Below are positions 32,366 through 40,128 of a DNA stretch of 40,128 nt, piece by piece. Under the pieces are notes generated by a model. That model was not told the DNA's origin, did not search any database, and was given only the letters and a program-made list of their open reading frames with translations. Position 1 is the first letter of the stretch. Every line of letters starts with the position of its first letter. This DNA is from RGIG5612 sp045600845 (lineage in GTDB: Bacteria > Bacillota > Clostridia > Lachnospirales > Lachnospiraceae), in NCBI GenBank assembly GCA_045600845.1, contig JAZRYR010000056.1, positions 1 to 40,128 on the forward strand, given 5' to 3'. Both the position numbers and the translations under genes were made by a program.

Positions 32366-33682
32366 CTACAGATCTAAGGCAATCATGTCTTCGAAAGTTT
32401 CGCGGCGGACAACTACTTTGTCTTCACCGTCCTTCAGCATTACGACTGGCGGCCGGCCGATGCGGTTGTAGTTCGAGGCCATGGAGTAGTTGTAAGCTCC
32501 GGTGGTGCATACGGCAATAATGTCGCCACGGCAGGTTGCTTCCGGAACCTCCACATTCTCCTGAATAATGTCGCCGCTCTCACAGCATCTGCCAACGATA
32601 GAAGCGGTCATGTTGCAGTCCTCGTTCATGCGACTGGCGTTGAGACAGGTGTAGCGGGCACCGTAAAGAGCATAACGCGGATTGTCACTCATGCCGCCGT
32701 CGATGGAAACATAAGTCTTATAGCCAGGAATGTTCTTAATCATGCCGACCTCGTATAAGGTCATTCCTGCGTCCGCAACGATGCTGCGGCCCGGCTCCAT
32801 CATGATAACGGGCTCCTCAATCTCCTCGCGGCTGCAGAAGTTTTTAATCACTTCAGATACGCTCATAATTTTCTCATCAATATTTACGTAAGGGTCGCTA
32901 TGAATGTATCTTACGCCGTAGCCCCCGCCTAAGTCTAAAATTTCAGTAACGAAATTATATTTCTTTTTCATGTCTGCGATAAATTCCAGCATTACCACGC
33001 TGCTGCGTTCAAATACATCTTCTGCAAAAACTTCAGATCCTACGTGACAATGGAAACCGCAGATTTTAATATGAGGCTGTTGAAGCGCCAGAGCAGTGCA
33101 TTCTTCTGCCTGGCCGGTTTCAATGGCCAGACCGAACTTGGAATCTACTTTTCCGGTTGCAACAGCTTCGTAGGTATGCGGGTCGATGCCCGGAGTGAGT
33201 CTTAAAAGAGCTTTTTGAACAATACCTCTCTTGGCAGCTTCTGCTTCCACACCCAAAACTTCTTCTACATTATCCATGACGAAATATCCTACGCCGCAGT
33301 CCATGGCGAAAGCGATGTCTTCAGCGGTTTTATTATTGCTGTGGAAGAATGCATTTTCCAGAGGGAAGCCGGCAGCTTTTGCGGTGTAAATTTCGCCGGA
33401 GGAAACCAGATCCACGCCCATGCCTTCTTCCGCAATGATTTTATAGATGTATTTAAAAGCGTTGGCTTTTCCGGCATAAAGAACCATGGAGCCTTCCTTG
33501 AAGTATTTTTTGAAAGCTTCGGTATAGATGCGGCAGTTGCTCCGAATCTTATTTTCGTCCATAAGATATAGTGGAGTATTATGTTTTGCAGCAAGGACAG
33601 TGGTGTCGAGACCGCCAAATGTTAAGTGACCGACATCGTTTTTGGAAATATTGTCGCAGATAAAGTTATCACAAATAGACAT
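32366..33682 (-). CDS. lysA: Diaminopimelate decarboxylase
   Basis: Last step of lysine synthesis: PLP-dependent decarboxylation of meso-diaminopimelate to L-lysine in the cytoplasm. The 438 residues show the fold-type III pattern: VLYAGKANAFKY with the PLP lysine K72, FHCHVGSEV, the glycine loop GGGYGVRY, the phosphate-binding MMEPGRSIVADAG, and the catalytic CESGDII from the C-terminal beta domain. GGAGG lies just upstream of ATG 33682. It is transcribed toward the heptamer array and follows the sortase gene, from which it is separated by 83 bases. Confidence 0.95.
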   Translation of the reverse strand: MSICDNFICDNISKNDVGHLTFGGLDTTVLAAKHNTPLYLMDENKIRSNCRIYTEAFKKYFKEGSMVLYAGKANAFKYIYKIIAEEGMGVDLVSSGEIYTAKAAGFPLENAFFHSNNKTAEDIAFAMDCGVGYFVMDNVEEVLGVEAEAAKRGIVQKALLRLTPGIDPHTYEAVATGKVDSKFGLAIETGQAEECTALALQQPHIKICGFHCHVGSEVFAEDVFERSSVVMLEFIADMKKKYNFVTEILDLGGGYGVRYIHSDPYVNIDEKIMSVSEVIKNFCSREEIEEPVIMMEPGRSIVADAGMTLYEVGMIKNIPGYKTYVSIDGGMSDNPRYALYGARYTCLNASRMNEDCNMTASIVGRCCESGDIIQENVEVPEATCRGDIIAVCTTGAYNYSMASNYNRIGRPPVVMLKDGEDKVVVRRETFEDMIALDL

Positions 33683-33723
33683 GGCAAAAACCTCCTTGTT
33701 TCAATAATAATTTTTCATTTAAT

Positions 33724-33751
33724 TGATGAAAAGGCAGCGCGACATGCTGCC
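33724..33751 (-). terminator. Weak terminator between srtB and lysA
   Basis: On the minus strand GGCAGC-ATGTCGC-GCTGCC is followed by TTTTC. It lies 15 bases after the sortase stop and may separate it from lysA. Confidence 0.45.
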
Positions 33752-33765
33752 AATGAAACGTGAAA

Positions 33766-34980
33766 TTATTCAGTAACTTCACGGTCACGGATCAGCAAAA
33801 CTACAAAACGCTGAGTTTCATCGTCATTGCCGAGACAGGTAGACATTGTAATTACCTTACGGTCCGGAGTAAGCTCGCCATGATCGGTTTCGTAAGGGCT
33901 GTAGCTTGCTGCCGTGTTCAGGAAATTAACAAAGTCCTCATCGCTGGCGAAATCGTAGGTATATACGAATCCGTCAACAGGTGTAACGAATAAAGATAAA
34001 ACTTTATAAATATAATGATGTCCTTCGGTGAAGACATCGAATTCTTTGTGCTGTTGATAGAACTCCTCATCATCATATTTATATAATGATGCGAACATTG
34101 AACCGTCATTCATGTTATGGCCATAGATGATACAGTTTCGGGATTCAAATCCTTCTGGCAGGTTGCAGTCGATGAAAAGACAGCCACAGGAATTCCATTC
34201 TCCGTTAAATAAGTGGGTCAGGTAGTAGTCATTGTCTTCGCACTGTACCACCGGATAGGAAAGAAGGTCTTTACAATACAAGTATCCTTTGGCGTCAGAG
34301 TTCAGTTCCTTCAGTGCATTTACATCCACTGTAAAAACTTCCTCTTCTTGTTTGTCCGGCGTTGGGACCGGTTTGACAATATGCTCGACTTCTTTGTAGG
34401 CGTCCGAGCCTTCTTTATATCCATGTAAAATGGTAAAAAGCTTATAGCCCGAGAAGAGAAATCCACATGCGGCAATAATAATTATTATTGTCAGGATAAT
34501 CTTTCGAGGAGATTTCTTCTTAGCCTCTGCTGGTTCAGGGTTCTTTGGTTCTTCAGCTTTCGCCTGAGCAACCTCAGGCTTAAGTTTTCGTTTAGCCTCC
34601 AGTTTGGCAGCTGGTTTGGCTTCCGGCTTGGCGGCTTTGACAGCCTCCGGTTTGGCAGCTGGTTTGGCTTCCGGCTTGGCGGTTTTGACAGCCACTGGTT
34701 TGGCTTCCGGCTTGGCTTCCGGCTTGGCGGTTTTGACAGCCTCTGGTTTGGCAGCTGGTTCGACAGCCGGTTTCGGATTGGCCGGTTTTCGACGGACAGG
34801 TTCACGTCTTACAGGTTCACGTCTTACAGGAGTAACTTCTTCCAAATCAGACTCAGCAAAAAGAGCGGATACTTTTGCTTTCGTGTCCGCTTCTGACCTT
34901 GGTCTGCGATGGAGCCTGGTATGTCTATCCGGATCTATCGGGGTCGGAGTTATTTGTTGTTCGAAATTATTTTCTTCCAT
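33766..34980 (-). CDS. srtB: Class B sortase with long charged N-terminal region
   Basis: A membrane transpeptidase that anchors surface proteins to the cell wall. The 404 residues have an unusual cytoplasmic N-terminal region of about 160 residues rich in AKPEA repeats and basic PVRRE repeats, then one membrane helix (160-182, IILTIIIIIAACGFLF) and an outside class B sortase domain with catalytic H288 (IYGHNMNDGSMFASL), C382 (MSTCLGND) and R391 (RFVVLLIRD). ATG 34980 is preferred because AGAAGGATCG lies upstream; the frame runs on to 35325 only as antisense of uvrC. Most sortases have a short N-terminal tail, so the repeat tail may come from slippage or serve to bind something inside the cell. 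Confidence 0.9.
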   Translation of the reverse strand: MEENNFEQQITPTPIDPDRHTRLHRRPRSEADTKAKVSALFAESDLEEVTPVRREPVRREPVRRKPANPKPAVEPAAKPEAVKTAKPEAKPEAKPVAVKTAKPEAKPAAKPEAVKAAKPEAKPAAKLEAKRKLKPEVAQAKAEEPKNPEPAEAKKKSPRKIILTIIIIIAACGFLFSGYKLFTILHGYKEGSDAYKEVEHIVKPVPTPDKQEEEVFTVDVNALKELNSDAKGYLYCKDLLSYPVVQCEDNDYYLTHLFNGEWNSCGCLFIDCNLPEGFESRNCIIYGHNMNDGSMFASLYKYDDEEFYQQHKEFDVFTEGHHYIYKVLSLFVTPVDGFVYTYDFASDEDFVNFLNTAASYSPYETDHGELTPDRKVITMSTCLGNDDETQRFVVLLIRDREVTE

Positions 34981-35061
34981 GAATAAAACGATCCTTCTAA
35001 AAAATTTAAAAAGTATTATAACACAACGAATCTTGATTTTATATGAAAATTTTATTAAATT

Positions 35062-36918
35062 ATGAATATGTTTGATATACAGGAAGAACTGAAAAAACTG
35101 CCTAATAGTCCGGGCGTTTATCTGCATCACGACAGCCGCGATGAGATAATTTATATCGGTAAAGCGAAAAATCTGAAAAACCGCGTCAGCCAGTATTTTC
35201 AGACTTACCGTGTGCGCTCGCCAAAAATTGAAAAAATGGTGAGCCAGATTTCCTATTTCGAATACATCGTCACCGACTCCGAAGTGGAGGCACTGGTGCT
35301 GGAAAACAATCTGATCAAGGAACATCGTCCGCGTTATAACACCATGCTGAAGGACGACAAAACCTATCCATACATCAAACTGACCTTAAGCGAGGAATTC
35401 CCGAGGCTGGTACTCACGAGAAAAATCAAAAAGGACGCTGACCGCTATTATGGACCATACCCGAATGTAGGTTCCGTGCGGGATGTGATTGACCTGTTAA
35501 ATAACGTATATCATCTGCGGACTTGTTCCAAGAAGTTGCCGAGAGATATCGGTAAGGAACGGCCGTGTTTAAATTATCATCTGCATAAATGCGAAGCCCC
35601 TTGCGCCGGCCTCATGAATAGCGAAGACTATGGAAAAAAGATTAAAGAGGTGAGGCGTTTTCTGGAGGGAAGTGCGAAAGAAATCGTCAGCCGCATCAAA
35701 GAAGAAATGATGAAGGCTTCTGAGGCCATGGAATATGAAAAGGCAGGCGAATGGAAAGAACTGCTGAATGATGCAATCAAGATTGCACAAAATCAGAAGG
35801 TGGAAGTAAAGCAGGGAGAAGACCGGGACGTGATCGGCATGAGCCGGGAAGGCTTCGAAGCTATTATCCAGGTATTCTTTATCCGGAACGGAAAGCTTTT
35901 GGACCGGGAGCATTTTTATCTGTCTTTAGCGCCGGAGGAAGCAGACAGCGAAATTATCTCCAGTTTTATTAAGCAGTATTACGCAGGCTCGCCATACCTG
36001 CCGGCGGAAATTTTAGTGCCGACGGATGTAGAGGACAAGGAGCCGATTGAGCAATGGCTGACGGCGAAGTCCGGAAAGAAAGTCAGCATCTTACTTCCGC
36101 AAAAAGGCAAGAAGGAAAAACTGGTAGAACTGGCAGAAAAGAACGCCAAAATGGTCTTCGACCAGGACAAGGAAAAAGTCAAATTAGAAGAGGTGCGCAC
36201 CAAGGGCGCCATGACAGAAATCAGCAAAATGCTGGGTATCAATTACGCAAAGCGTGTGGAATCCTTTGATATTTCCAATATTTCCGGTTATTTGTCAGTA
36301 GGCTCCATGGTAGTTTTTGAAGACGGAAAGCCGAAGAAAAACGATTACAGAAAATTCCGGATAAAGACCGTCGTCGGGGCCAACGATTTTGCCAGTATGG
36401 CGGAAGTCTTAACCAGGCGACTGGAACATTCGGAATGGACCCGGCCGGATCTGCTTTTAATCGATGGTGGCAAGGGCCAGATCAGTGCGGTAAAGGAAGC
36501 CATAGAGAAAATGGTGAAGGAAGGCGCCGAAGAAGGGCTGTTAACCATTCCGGTCTGTGGCATGGTTAAGGACGATAATCACCGGACCAGAGGGCTTTTA
36601 TATGAAGGCCGGGAATATGTGATGGACCGTACAAAAGAACCGTTTAAGCTGATTACACGCATTCAGGACGAAACTCACAGGTTTGCCATTGAGTACCATC
36701 GCCAGTTGCGGACCAAAGGCCAGGTAAAATCTATCTTAGATGATATTCCGGGCATCGGTCCAAAACGTCGTCTGGCCTTGATCCGGTATTTTAAGTCTAT
36801 CGACGCCGTAAAAGAAGCGGACCTGGAAGAACTGCTGAAAGTGGAAGGAATGAACGAAAAAGCAGCGAAAAGCGTCCTCGACTTTTTTGCAGAGGCTGGC
36901 GAAGCGGGTCAGGAATAA
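35062..36918 (+). CDS. uvrC: Excinuclease ABC subunit C
   Basis: Makes the two incisions of nucleotide excision repair with UvrA and UvrB. The 618 residues contain the GIY-YIG nuclease domain (SPGVYLHHDSRDEIIYIGKA, KNLKNRVSQYF), a Cys-rich middle (PCLNYHLHKCEAPCAG), the UVR helix that binds UvrB (SEAMEYEKAGEWKELL), the RNase H-like nuclease core (ESFDISNISG, LLLIDGGKGQ) and the helix-hairpin-helix end (IPGIGPKRRLALI, VEGMNEKAAKSV). No clear ribosome binding site stands before ATG 35062 (an ATG also lies at 35068), so translation may start from a short leader. It diverges from srtB. Confidence 0.95.
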   Translation: MNMFDIQEELKKLPNSPGVYLHHDSRDEIIYIGKAKNLKNRVSQYFQTYRVRSPKIEKMVSQISYFEYIVTDSEVEALVLENNLIKEHRPRYNTMLKDDKTYPYIKLTLSEEFPRLVLTRKIKKDADRYYGPYPNVGSVRDVIDLLNNVYHLRTCSKKLPRDIGKERPCLNYHLHKCEAPCAGLMNSEDYGKKIKEVRRFLEGSAKEIVSRIKEEMMKASEAMEYEKAGEWKELLNDAIKIAQNQKVEVKQGEDRDVIGMSREGFEAIIQVFFIRNGKLLDREHFYLSLAPEEADSEIISSFIKQYYAGSPYLPAEILVPTDVEDKEPIEQWLTAKSGKKVSILLPQKGKKEKLVELAEKNAKMVFDQDKEKVKLEEVRTKGAMTEISKMLGINYAKRVESFDISNISGYLSVGSMVVFEDGKPKKNDYRKFRIKTVVGANDFASMAEVLTRRLEHSEWTRPDLLLIDGGKGQISAVKEAIEKMVKEGAEEGLLTIPVCGMVKDDNHRTRGLLYEGREYVMDRTKEPFKLITRIQDETHRFAIEYHRQLRTKGQVKSILDDIPGIGPKRRLALIRYFKSIDAVKEADLEELLKVEGMNEKAAKSVLDFFAEAGEAGQE

Positions 36919-36919
36919 A

Positions 36920-36948
36920 TTGTAAAAAGGCCGAAAAAATAGTAAAAT
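36920..36948 (+). promoter_or_regulatory. Candidate promoter for hprK and downstream genes
   Basis: TTGTAA, 17 bases, TAAAAT. A hairpin GCGGAAA/TTTCCGC (36967-36990) lies in the leader just after it. Confidence 0.45.
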
Positions 36949-37016
36949 AAGGTGTTACATAAAATTGCGGAAAGACCTCGGATTTTCCGCCAAAAGAGAC
37001 AAACGAGGTGAAGAGC

Positions 37017-37994
37017 GTGGCAAGAAAATATGTTACGTTAGCAGAAGTTGCAGAAAAATTAGGCTATACCAACCTGACGCCGTCCGTCGACCTGTCCAAG
37101 GTGAAGGTATACCATAGAAGCATTAACCGTCCTGCGTTCCAGCTGGCAGGCTTCTATGACTATTTTGATACCAAGAGAATTCAGGTCGTAGGAAGAGCGG
37201 AAAATGAGTACATCAAAACGCTGACCTTTGAAGAAAGAGTAGAGCGTTTTGAAAAAATGTTCTCTTATAAGTTTCCAGGCATTATCTTAGCCCGTGGCAT
37301 TCAGCCACCTCCGGAGGTTCTGAATCTGGCGTTAAAGTATGATATTCCGGTTCTGTCCACAGAGCATTCCACCGCGTTAGTCATCGTCGAAATCATTCGT
37401 TGGATCAACGAGCAGCTGGCAGAAACCACCACCCTTCACGGTGTTTTAGTCGATGTATTCGGTGAAGGAATTTTAATTACCGGTGCTTCCGGTATCGGTA
37501 AATCTGAGACCGCCATCGAGCTGGTTAAGAGAGGCCATCGTCTGGTTGCGGACGATTTGATCGAAGTATTGAAAATCGGCGAAGACTTACTCATGGGAAA
37601 AGCTCCGGAACTGACCCGCCATTTAGTAGAACTCCGAGGCATCGGCGTTGTAGATATAAAATCCCTTTACGGCGTAGAATCCGTTATGGAATTCTCTCCG
37701 ATCAATATGATCATCAACCTGGAAGAGTGGGACGGACAAAGCAGTTACGACCGCCTGGGTCTGAAGGAAGATTATACAGACATTTTAGGCGTGCAGGTTG
37801 TCAGCCATACCATTCCAATCCGTCCGGGACGGAATCTGGCCATCATTATCGAGACCGCTGCTGTAAATAACCGTCAGAAGAACATGGGCTACAATGCAGC
37901 TCAGGCTCTTTGTGACCGGGTTTCCGAAGAAATTCATAAACATAAAGAGGATTTAGAAAACGGCGTAGGAGAAGACGAAGAGGAAGAACAATAA
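37017..37994 (+). CDS. hprK: HPr kinase/phosphorylase
   Basis: Phosphorylates Ser46 of HPr/Crh in carbon catabolite control and removes it when phosphate is high. The 325 residues contain the N-terminal domain, the Walker A loop GASGIGKS (156-163), GHRLVADDLIEV, and the HprK signature region ELRGIGVVDIKSLYG. The C terminus is very acidic (GVGEDEEEEQ). GTG 37017 (VARKYVTLAEV) is chosen because ACGAGGTGAAGAGC before it contains the ribosome binding site; an in-frame GTG at 37008 lies inside that site. The HPr/Crh-like substrate is encoded two genes downstream. Confidence 0.93.
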   Translation: MARKYVTLAEVAEKLGYTNLTPSVDLSKVKVYHRSINRPAFQLAGFYDYFDTKRIQVVGRAENEYIKTLTFEERVERFEKMFSYKFPGIILARGIQPPPEVLNLALKYDIPVLSTEHSTALVIVEIIRWINEQLAETTTLHGVLVDVFGEGILITGASGIGKSETAIELVKRGHRLVADDLIEVLKIGEDLLMGKAPELTRHLVELRGIGVVDIKSLYGVESVMEFSPINMIINLEEWDGQSSYDRLGLKEDYTDILGVQVVSHTIPIRPGRNLAIIIETAAVNNRQKNMGYNAAQALCDRVSEEIHKHKEDLENGVGEDEEEEQ

Positions 37995-37997
37995 AAC

Positions 37998-38906
37998 ATG
38001 AAGAAATTATCCGATGAGAAAATCGAATTGATAAGGGAAACCCTTGGTGCGGGAAACGTAATGGAAGAGGAGCCGATGCGGCTGCACACTTCCATGGAAG
38101 TTGGCGGTCCGGCTGCTTATTTTTTTACACCGGAATCGGAAGAGGATTTTGCGTTTCTGGTCCGCACTTTGAATCAGGAAAAATATCCGTTCTATATTAA
38201 GGGAAACGGTTCCAATATTATCGTAAAAGACGAGGGCTACGATGGAGCCATCGTAGAGACCAGAAAGATGCTGGATGTCGTCATCGAGGGAACCACGGTT
38301 ACCGCTCAGGCAGGCATTCTTTTAAAGGACTTGTCCGACAGGATTCTGGCAGCTTCCCTGACCGGCTTTGAATTCGCTTCCGGCATTCCTGGAAGTTTAG
38401 GCGGAGCGGTCTGTATGGACGCCGGCGCTTACGATGGAGAGATGAGAGACATCATCAAAGCCGTAAGGCTCCTGGACAAGGAAGGCAACATCGTAGAGAA
38501 AACCAACGAGGAAATGGACTTTGCTTACCGTCACAGCTGTTGCTCCGATGGCAGCTATATCGTGCTTAGCGCGGTTATGGAACTGAAAGAAGGAAACTAC
38601 GACGAGATTAAGGCGAAAATCGACGACCTGACGGCGAAAAGAGAAGAGAAACAACCCTTAGAATATCCAAGCTGTGGCTCTACTTTTAAGAGACCGGAAG
38701 GTTATTTTGCAGGCAAGCTCATTACCGACGCCGGTTTGAAAGGCTACCAGTTCGGCGGTGCTCAGGTTTCCGACAAACATGCCGGTTTCGTTATTAATAA
38801 AGATCATGCGACTGCCGCCGAAATTCTGGGTCTGATTGCCCATGTGCAGGAAGAAGTATGGAAGCAGTTCGGCGTAAGACTGGAATGTGAGGTAAAGGTT
38901 CTTTAA
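37998..38906 (+). CDS. murB: UDP-N-acetylenolpyruvoylglucosamine reductase
   Basis: FAD enzyme that makes UDP-N-acetylmuramic acid, the second committed step of peptidoglycan synthesis. The 302 residues show the FAD-binding GNGSNIIVKDEGYDGAIV, then the type II MurB pattern GFEFASGIPGSLGGAVCMDA (cut here) with GAYDGEM, and the active-site YPSCGSTFKRPEGYFAGKLI with catalytic Ser. No separate ribosome binding site is obvious after hprK, whose stop is three bases before ATG 37998. Its stop overlaps the whiA ATG (TAATG), so the two are coupled. In many relatives rapZ and yvcK stand between murB and whiA; here nothing does. Confidence 0.95.
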   Translation: MKKLSDEKIELIRETLGAGNVMEEEPMRLHTSMEVGGPAAYFFTPESEEDFAFLVRTLNQEKYPFYIKGNGSNIIVKDEGYDGAIVETRKMLDVVIEGTTVTAQAGILLKDLSDRILAASLTGFEFASGIPGSLGGAVCMDAGAYDGEMRDIIKAVRLLDKEGNIVEKTNEEMDFAYRHSCCSDGSYIVLSAVMELKEGNYDEIKAKIDDLTAKREEKQPLEYPSCGSTFKRPEGYFAGKLITDAGLKGYQFGGAQVSDKHAGFVINKDHATAAEILGLIAHVQEEVWKQFGVRLECEVKVL

Positions 38907-39700
38907 TGTCATTTTCATCGGAAGTAAAAGAAGAACTGATCAAGCATTACACGAAAAAAGGCGATGCGCAGAAGGCAGAACTGGCAGCGCTGATTCTTTT
39001 GGACGAGAAGAATGTGGAGAAGGATTTCGAGCGCGGGGTGTTTATTTATAACTTTACATCCCTACGGAAAACCTTTAATATTAATTTAGATTTTGGGGCT
39101 CTGGAGAACCTTGCCAAGCTTACAAAACAGCCGGAATGCAAGCGCTCTTTTTTACGTGGCGCCTTCATTGCGAGAGGAAGTATCAACGATCCGGAGAAGG
39201 GCTACCATATGGAAATCGCCTGTGATGACCGGGGAGGGGCGGTATTCCTGCAAGGACTGTTGGCGGACTTCGACCTGAACCCGAAAATCGCCCTGCGACG
39301 GGACAAATTCATCCTCTATTTAAAGGAGGGAACAGACATTTCCGACGCCTTGAATATCATCGAAGCTCCGCTGGCCATGATGAACTTCGAGAATGCCCGT
39401 ATCGTCCGGGAAATGCGAGGCAGCGTGAACCGTCAGGTGAACTGCGAAACGGCCAACATCAACAAGACAATCACTGCTTCCATGAGGCAGATTGAAGATA
39501 TAAAATTAATTGATAAAATTATCGGTATCGAAAAACTAGATGATAACCTGAAAGCCATAGCGAAGGCCAGATTAGAACACCAGGACATGCCACTGGCAGA
39601 GTTGGGAGAAATCCTTACACCGCCGGTCGGAAAATCCGGAGTAAACCATAGGCTCAGAAAGATCAGCCGGATTGCAGAGAAGCTGAGAGCGGCTGACTAA
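38906..39700 (+). CDS. whiA: WhiA-family DNA-binding protein, shortened
   Basis: A regulator linked to cell division and chromosome segregation in Gram-positive bacteria. The sequence starts MSFSSEVKEELIKHY, contains RSFLRGAFIARGSINDPEKG of the second LAGLIDADG half, and ends with the helix-turn-helix region ASMRQIEDIKLIDKI to LGEILTPPVGKSGVNHRLRK (cut here). Only 264 residues are present, while family members usually have about 310-315; the loss lies in the first LAGLIDADG half, between about residues 30 and 65. The reading frame is clean, so this is a real short form, not an error at the end. Its ATG overlaps the murB stop. Confidence 0.9.
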   Translation: MSFSSEVKEELIKHYTKKGDAQKAELAALILLDEKNVEKDFERGVFIYNFTSLRKTFNINLDFGALENLAKLTKQPECKRSFLRGAFIARGSINDPEKGYHMEIACDDRGGAVFLQGLLADFDLNPKIALRRDKFILYLKEGTDISDALNIIEAPLAMMNFENARIVREMRGSVNRQVNCETANINKTITASMRQIEDIKLIDKIIGIEKLDDNLKAIAKARLEHQDMPLAELGEILTPPVGKSGVNHRLRKISRIAEKLRAAD

Positions 39701-39710
39701 GGAGGATCAG

Positions 39711-39968
39711 ATGATCAAAAAAGAAATCACCATCGAATTAGCAAAGGGTCTGGAAGCAAGACCGGTAGCTGTATTTGTACAGACTGCAAGCCAGTATGAA
39801 AGCCAGATTATTGTAGAGTACAGAGAAAAAAGAGTTAATGCTAAGAGCATTATGGGTATGATGAGTTTAGGAATTGCCCAGGGCGAAAAAGTTGTTGTGG
39901 CAGCAGATGGCCCGGATGAAGCAGAGGCAATTGCGGGAGTTCAGAAATACCTTACTTCAAAGGAGTAA
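39711..39968 (+). CDS. HPr-family (Crh-like) protein with Glu15 and Ser46
   Basis: An 85-residue HPr fold. In HPr the phosphotransferase system phosphorylates His15 in GLHARP; here the same place reads GLEARPVA with glutamate at residue 15, so PTS phosphotransfer is lost. The regulatory site NAKSIMGMMSLG keeps Ser46, the target of HprK. This matches Crh of Bacillus, which has Gln15, and points to a pure catabolite-repression cofactor. Glutamate might even mimic a charged state. AAGGAGG precedes ATG 39711. It lies three bases before dnaE. A true HPr (with His15) must be elsewhere. Confidence 0.9.
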   Translation: MIKKEITIELAKGLEARPVAVFVQTASQYESQIIVEYREKRVNAKSIMGMMSLGIAQGEKVVVAADGPDEAEAIAGVQKYLTSKE

Positions 39969-39970
39969 AA

Positions 39971-40128
39971 ATGCCATTCACACATCTCCATGTTCATACG
40001 GAATACAGTCTTTTGGACGGTTCTGGAAAGATAAAAGAAATGGTTAACCAGGCAAAAGCATTAGGCTGCGACAGCCTGGCTATTACTGACCATGGAGTAA
40101 TGTATGGTGTTATCGATTTTTACAGAGC
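39971..40128 (+). CDS. dnaE: DNA polymerase III subunit alpha, start only
   Basis: The first 52 residues of a replicative polymerase, cut by the window end. They show the PHP-domain opening FTHLHVHTEYSLLDG and ITDHGVMYGVIDFY, characteristic of DnaE. The first His residues are the metal ligands of the PHP domain. ATG 39971 follows the HPr-like stop after two bases and has AGGAG just upstream. Confidence 0.9.
   Translation, partial: MPFTHLHVHTEYSLLDGSGKIKEMVNQAKALGCDSLAITDHGVMYGVIDFYR

Noticed and set aside
34491..35065. Repetitive frames on both strands over the sortase tail
   Set aside because: They are other-frame readings of the AKPEA-coding repeats.
34981..35325. N-terminal extension of the sortase frame
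   Set aside because: It is antisense to the start of uvrC, lacks a ribosome binding site, and the ATG at 34980 has one.

Overview
The window looks like the chromosome of a low-to-mid GC, Gram-positive anaerobe of the class Clostridia, probably a Lachnospiraceae relative. This rests on the right-hand housekeeping block (uvrC, hprK, murB, whiA, an HPr/Crh-like protein, dnaE), on lysA and a class B sortase, on strong AGGAGG ribosome binding sites, and on several lipobox lipoproteins. No species can be named from sequence reading alone.

Layout. (1) 1-2067: a 5'-truncated, frameshifted acidic protein, a DUF1653 protein and an NAD(P)H-hydrate epimerase (nnrE). (2) 2167-12529: a complete type I restriction-modification locus with shuffling specificity genes. 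hsdM is followed by an expressed but truncated hsdS, an oppositely oriented full hsdS, a tyrosine recombinase, a membrane-anchored protein of unknown function, a silent hsdS half-cassette, a class III nucleotidyl-cyclase-like protein with a C-terminal winged helix, and hsdR. Four copies of the 15-bp ATAAACGATAATTTA, two in each orientation, mark the recombination points. (3) 12741-17683: an anti-phage-type cluster of a SIR2-domain protein, a GIY-YIG protein, a GmrSD-like (DUF262/DUF1524) nuclease and a protein with an EF-hand-like loop. (4) 17700-20656: decayed small genes, an ADP-ribosylglycohydrolase, a Phd/PIN toxin-antitoxin pair and a broken DUF3800 gene. (5) 20844-31892: a lipoprotein-rich accessory region with two paralogous metallo-beta-lactamase-fold lipoproteins, a HAD phosphatase lipoprotein, a GNAT acetyltransferase, a PH/SHOCT - TerB-like - zinc-ribbon operon, a short leader-like peptide overlapping an XRE regulator, and several repeat-rich gaps. 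(6) 31893-32365: a very regular array of alternating inverted heptamers. (7) 32366-40128: the core block lysA, srtB, uvrC, hprK, murB, whiA, HPr/Crh-like and dnaE (cut by the window end).

How it fits together. Regions 2 and 3 together form a defence island: a type I system whose HsdS carboxyl half can be swapped by site-specific inversion, followed by abortive-infection-type and modification-dependent nuclease genes. Regions 4 and 5 carry traces of local duplication and decay: a second nnrE with its middle deleted, a shared promoter-like repeat at two decayed loci, and two MBL lipoproteins. The core block on the right is ordinary except for a shortened WhiA, an HPr homologue with Glu15 in place of the phospho-accepting His15, and no gene between murB and whiA where many relatives have rapZ and yvcK.

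The most unusual signal is the 31925-32271 array: six units TACCACC-N22-GGTGGTA separated by 26-27 bp. All heptamers are intact except one with a single mismatch, and the linkers have diverged. I do not recognise this element from any described class.
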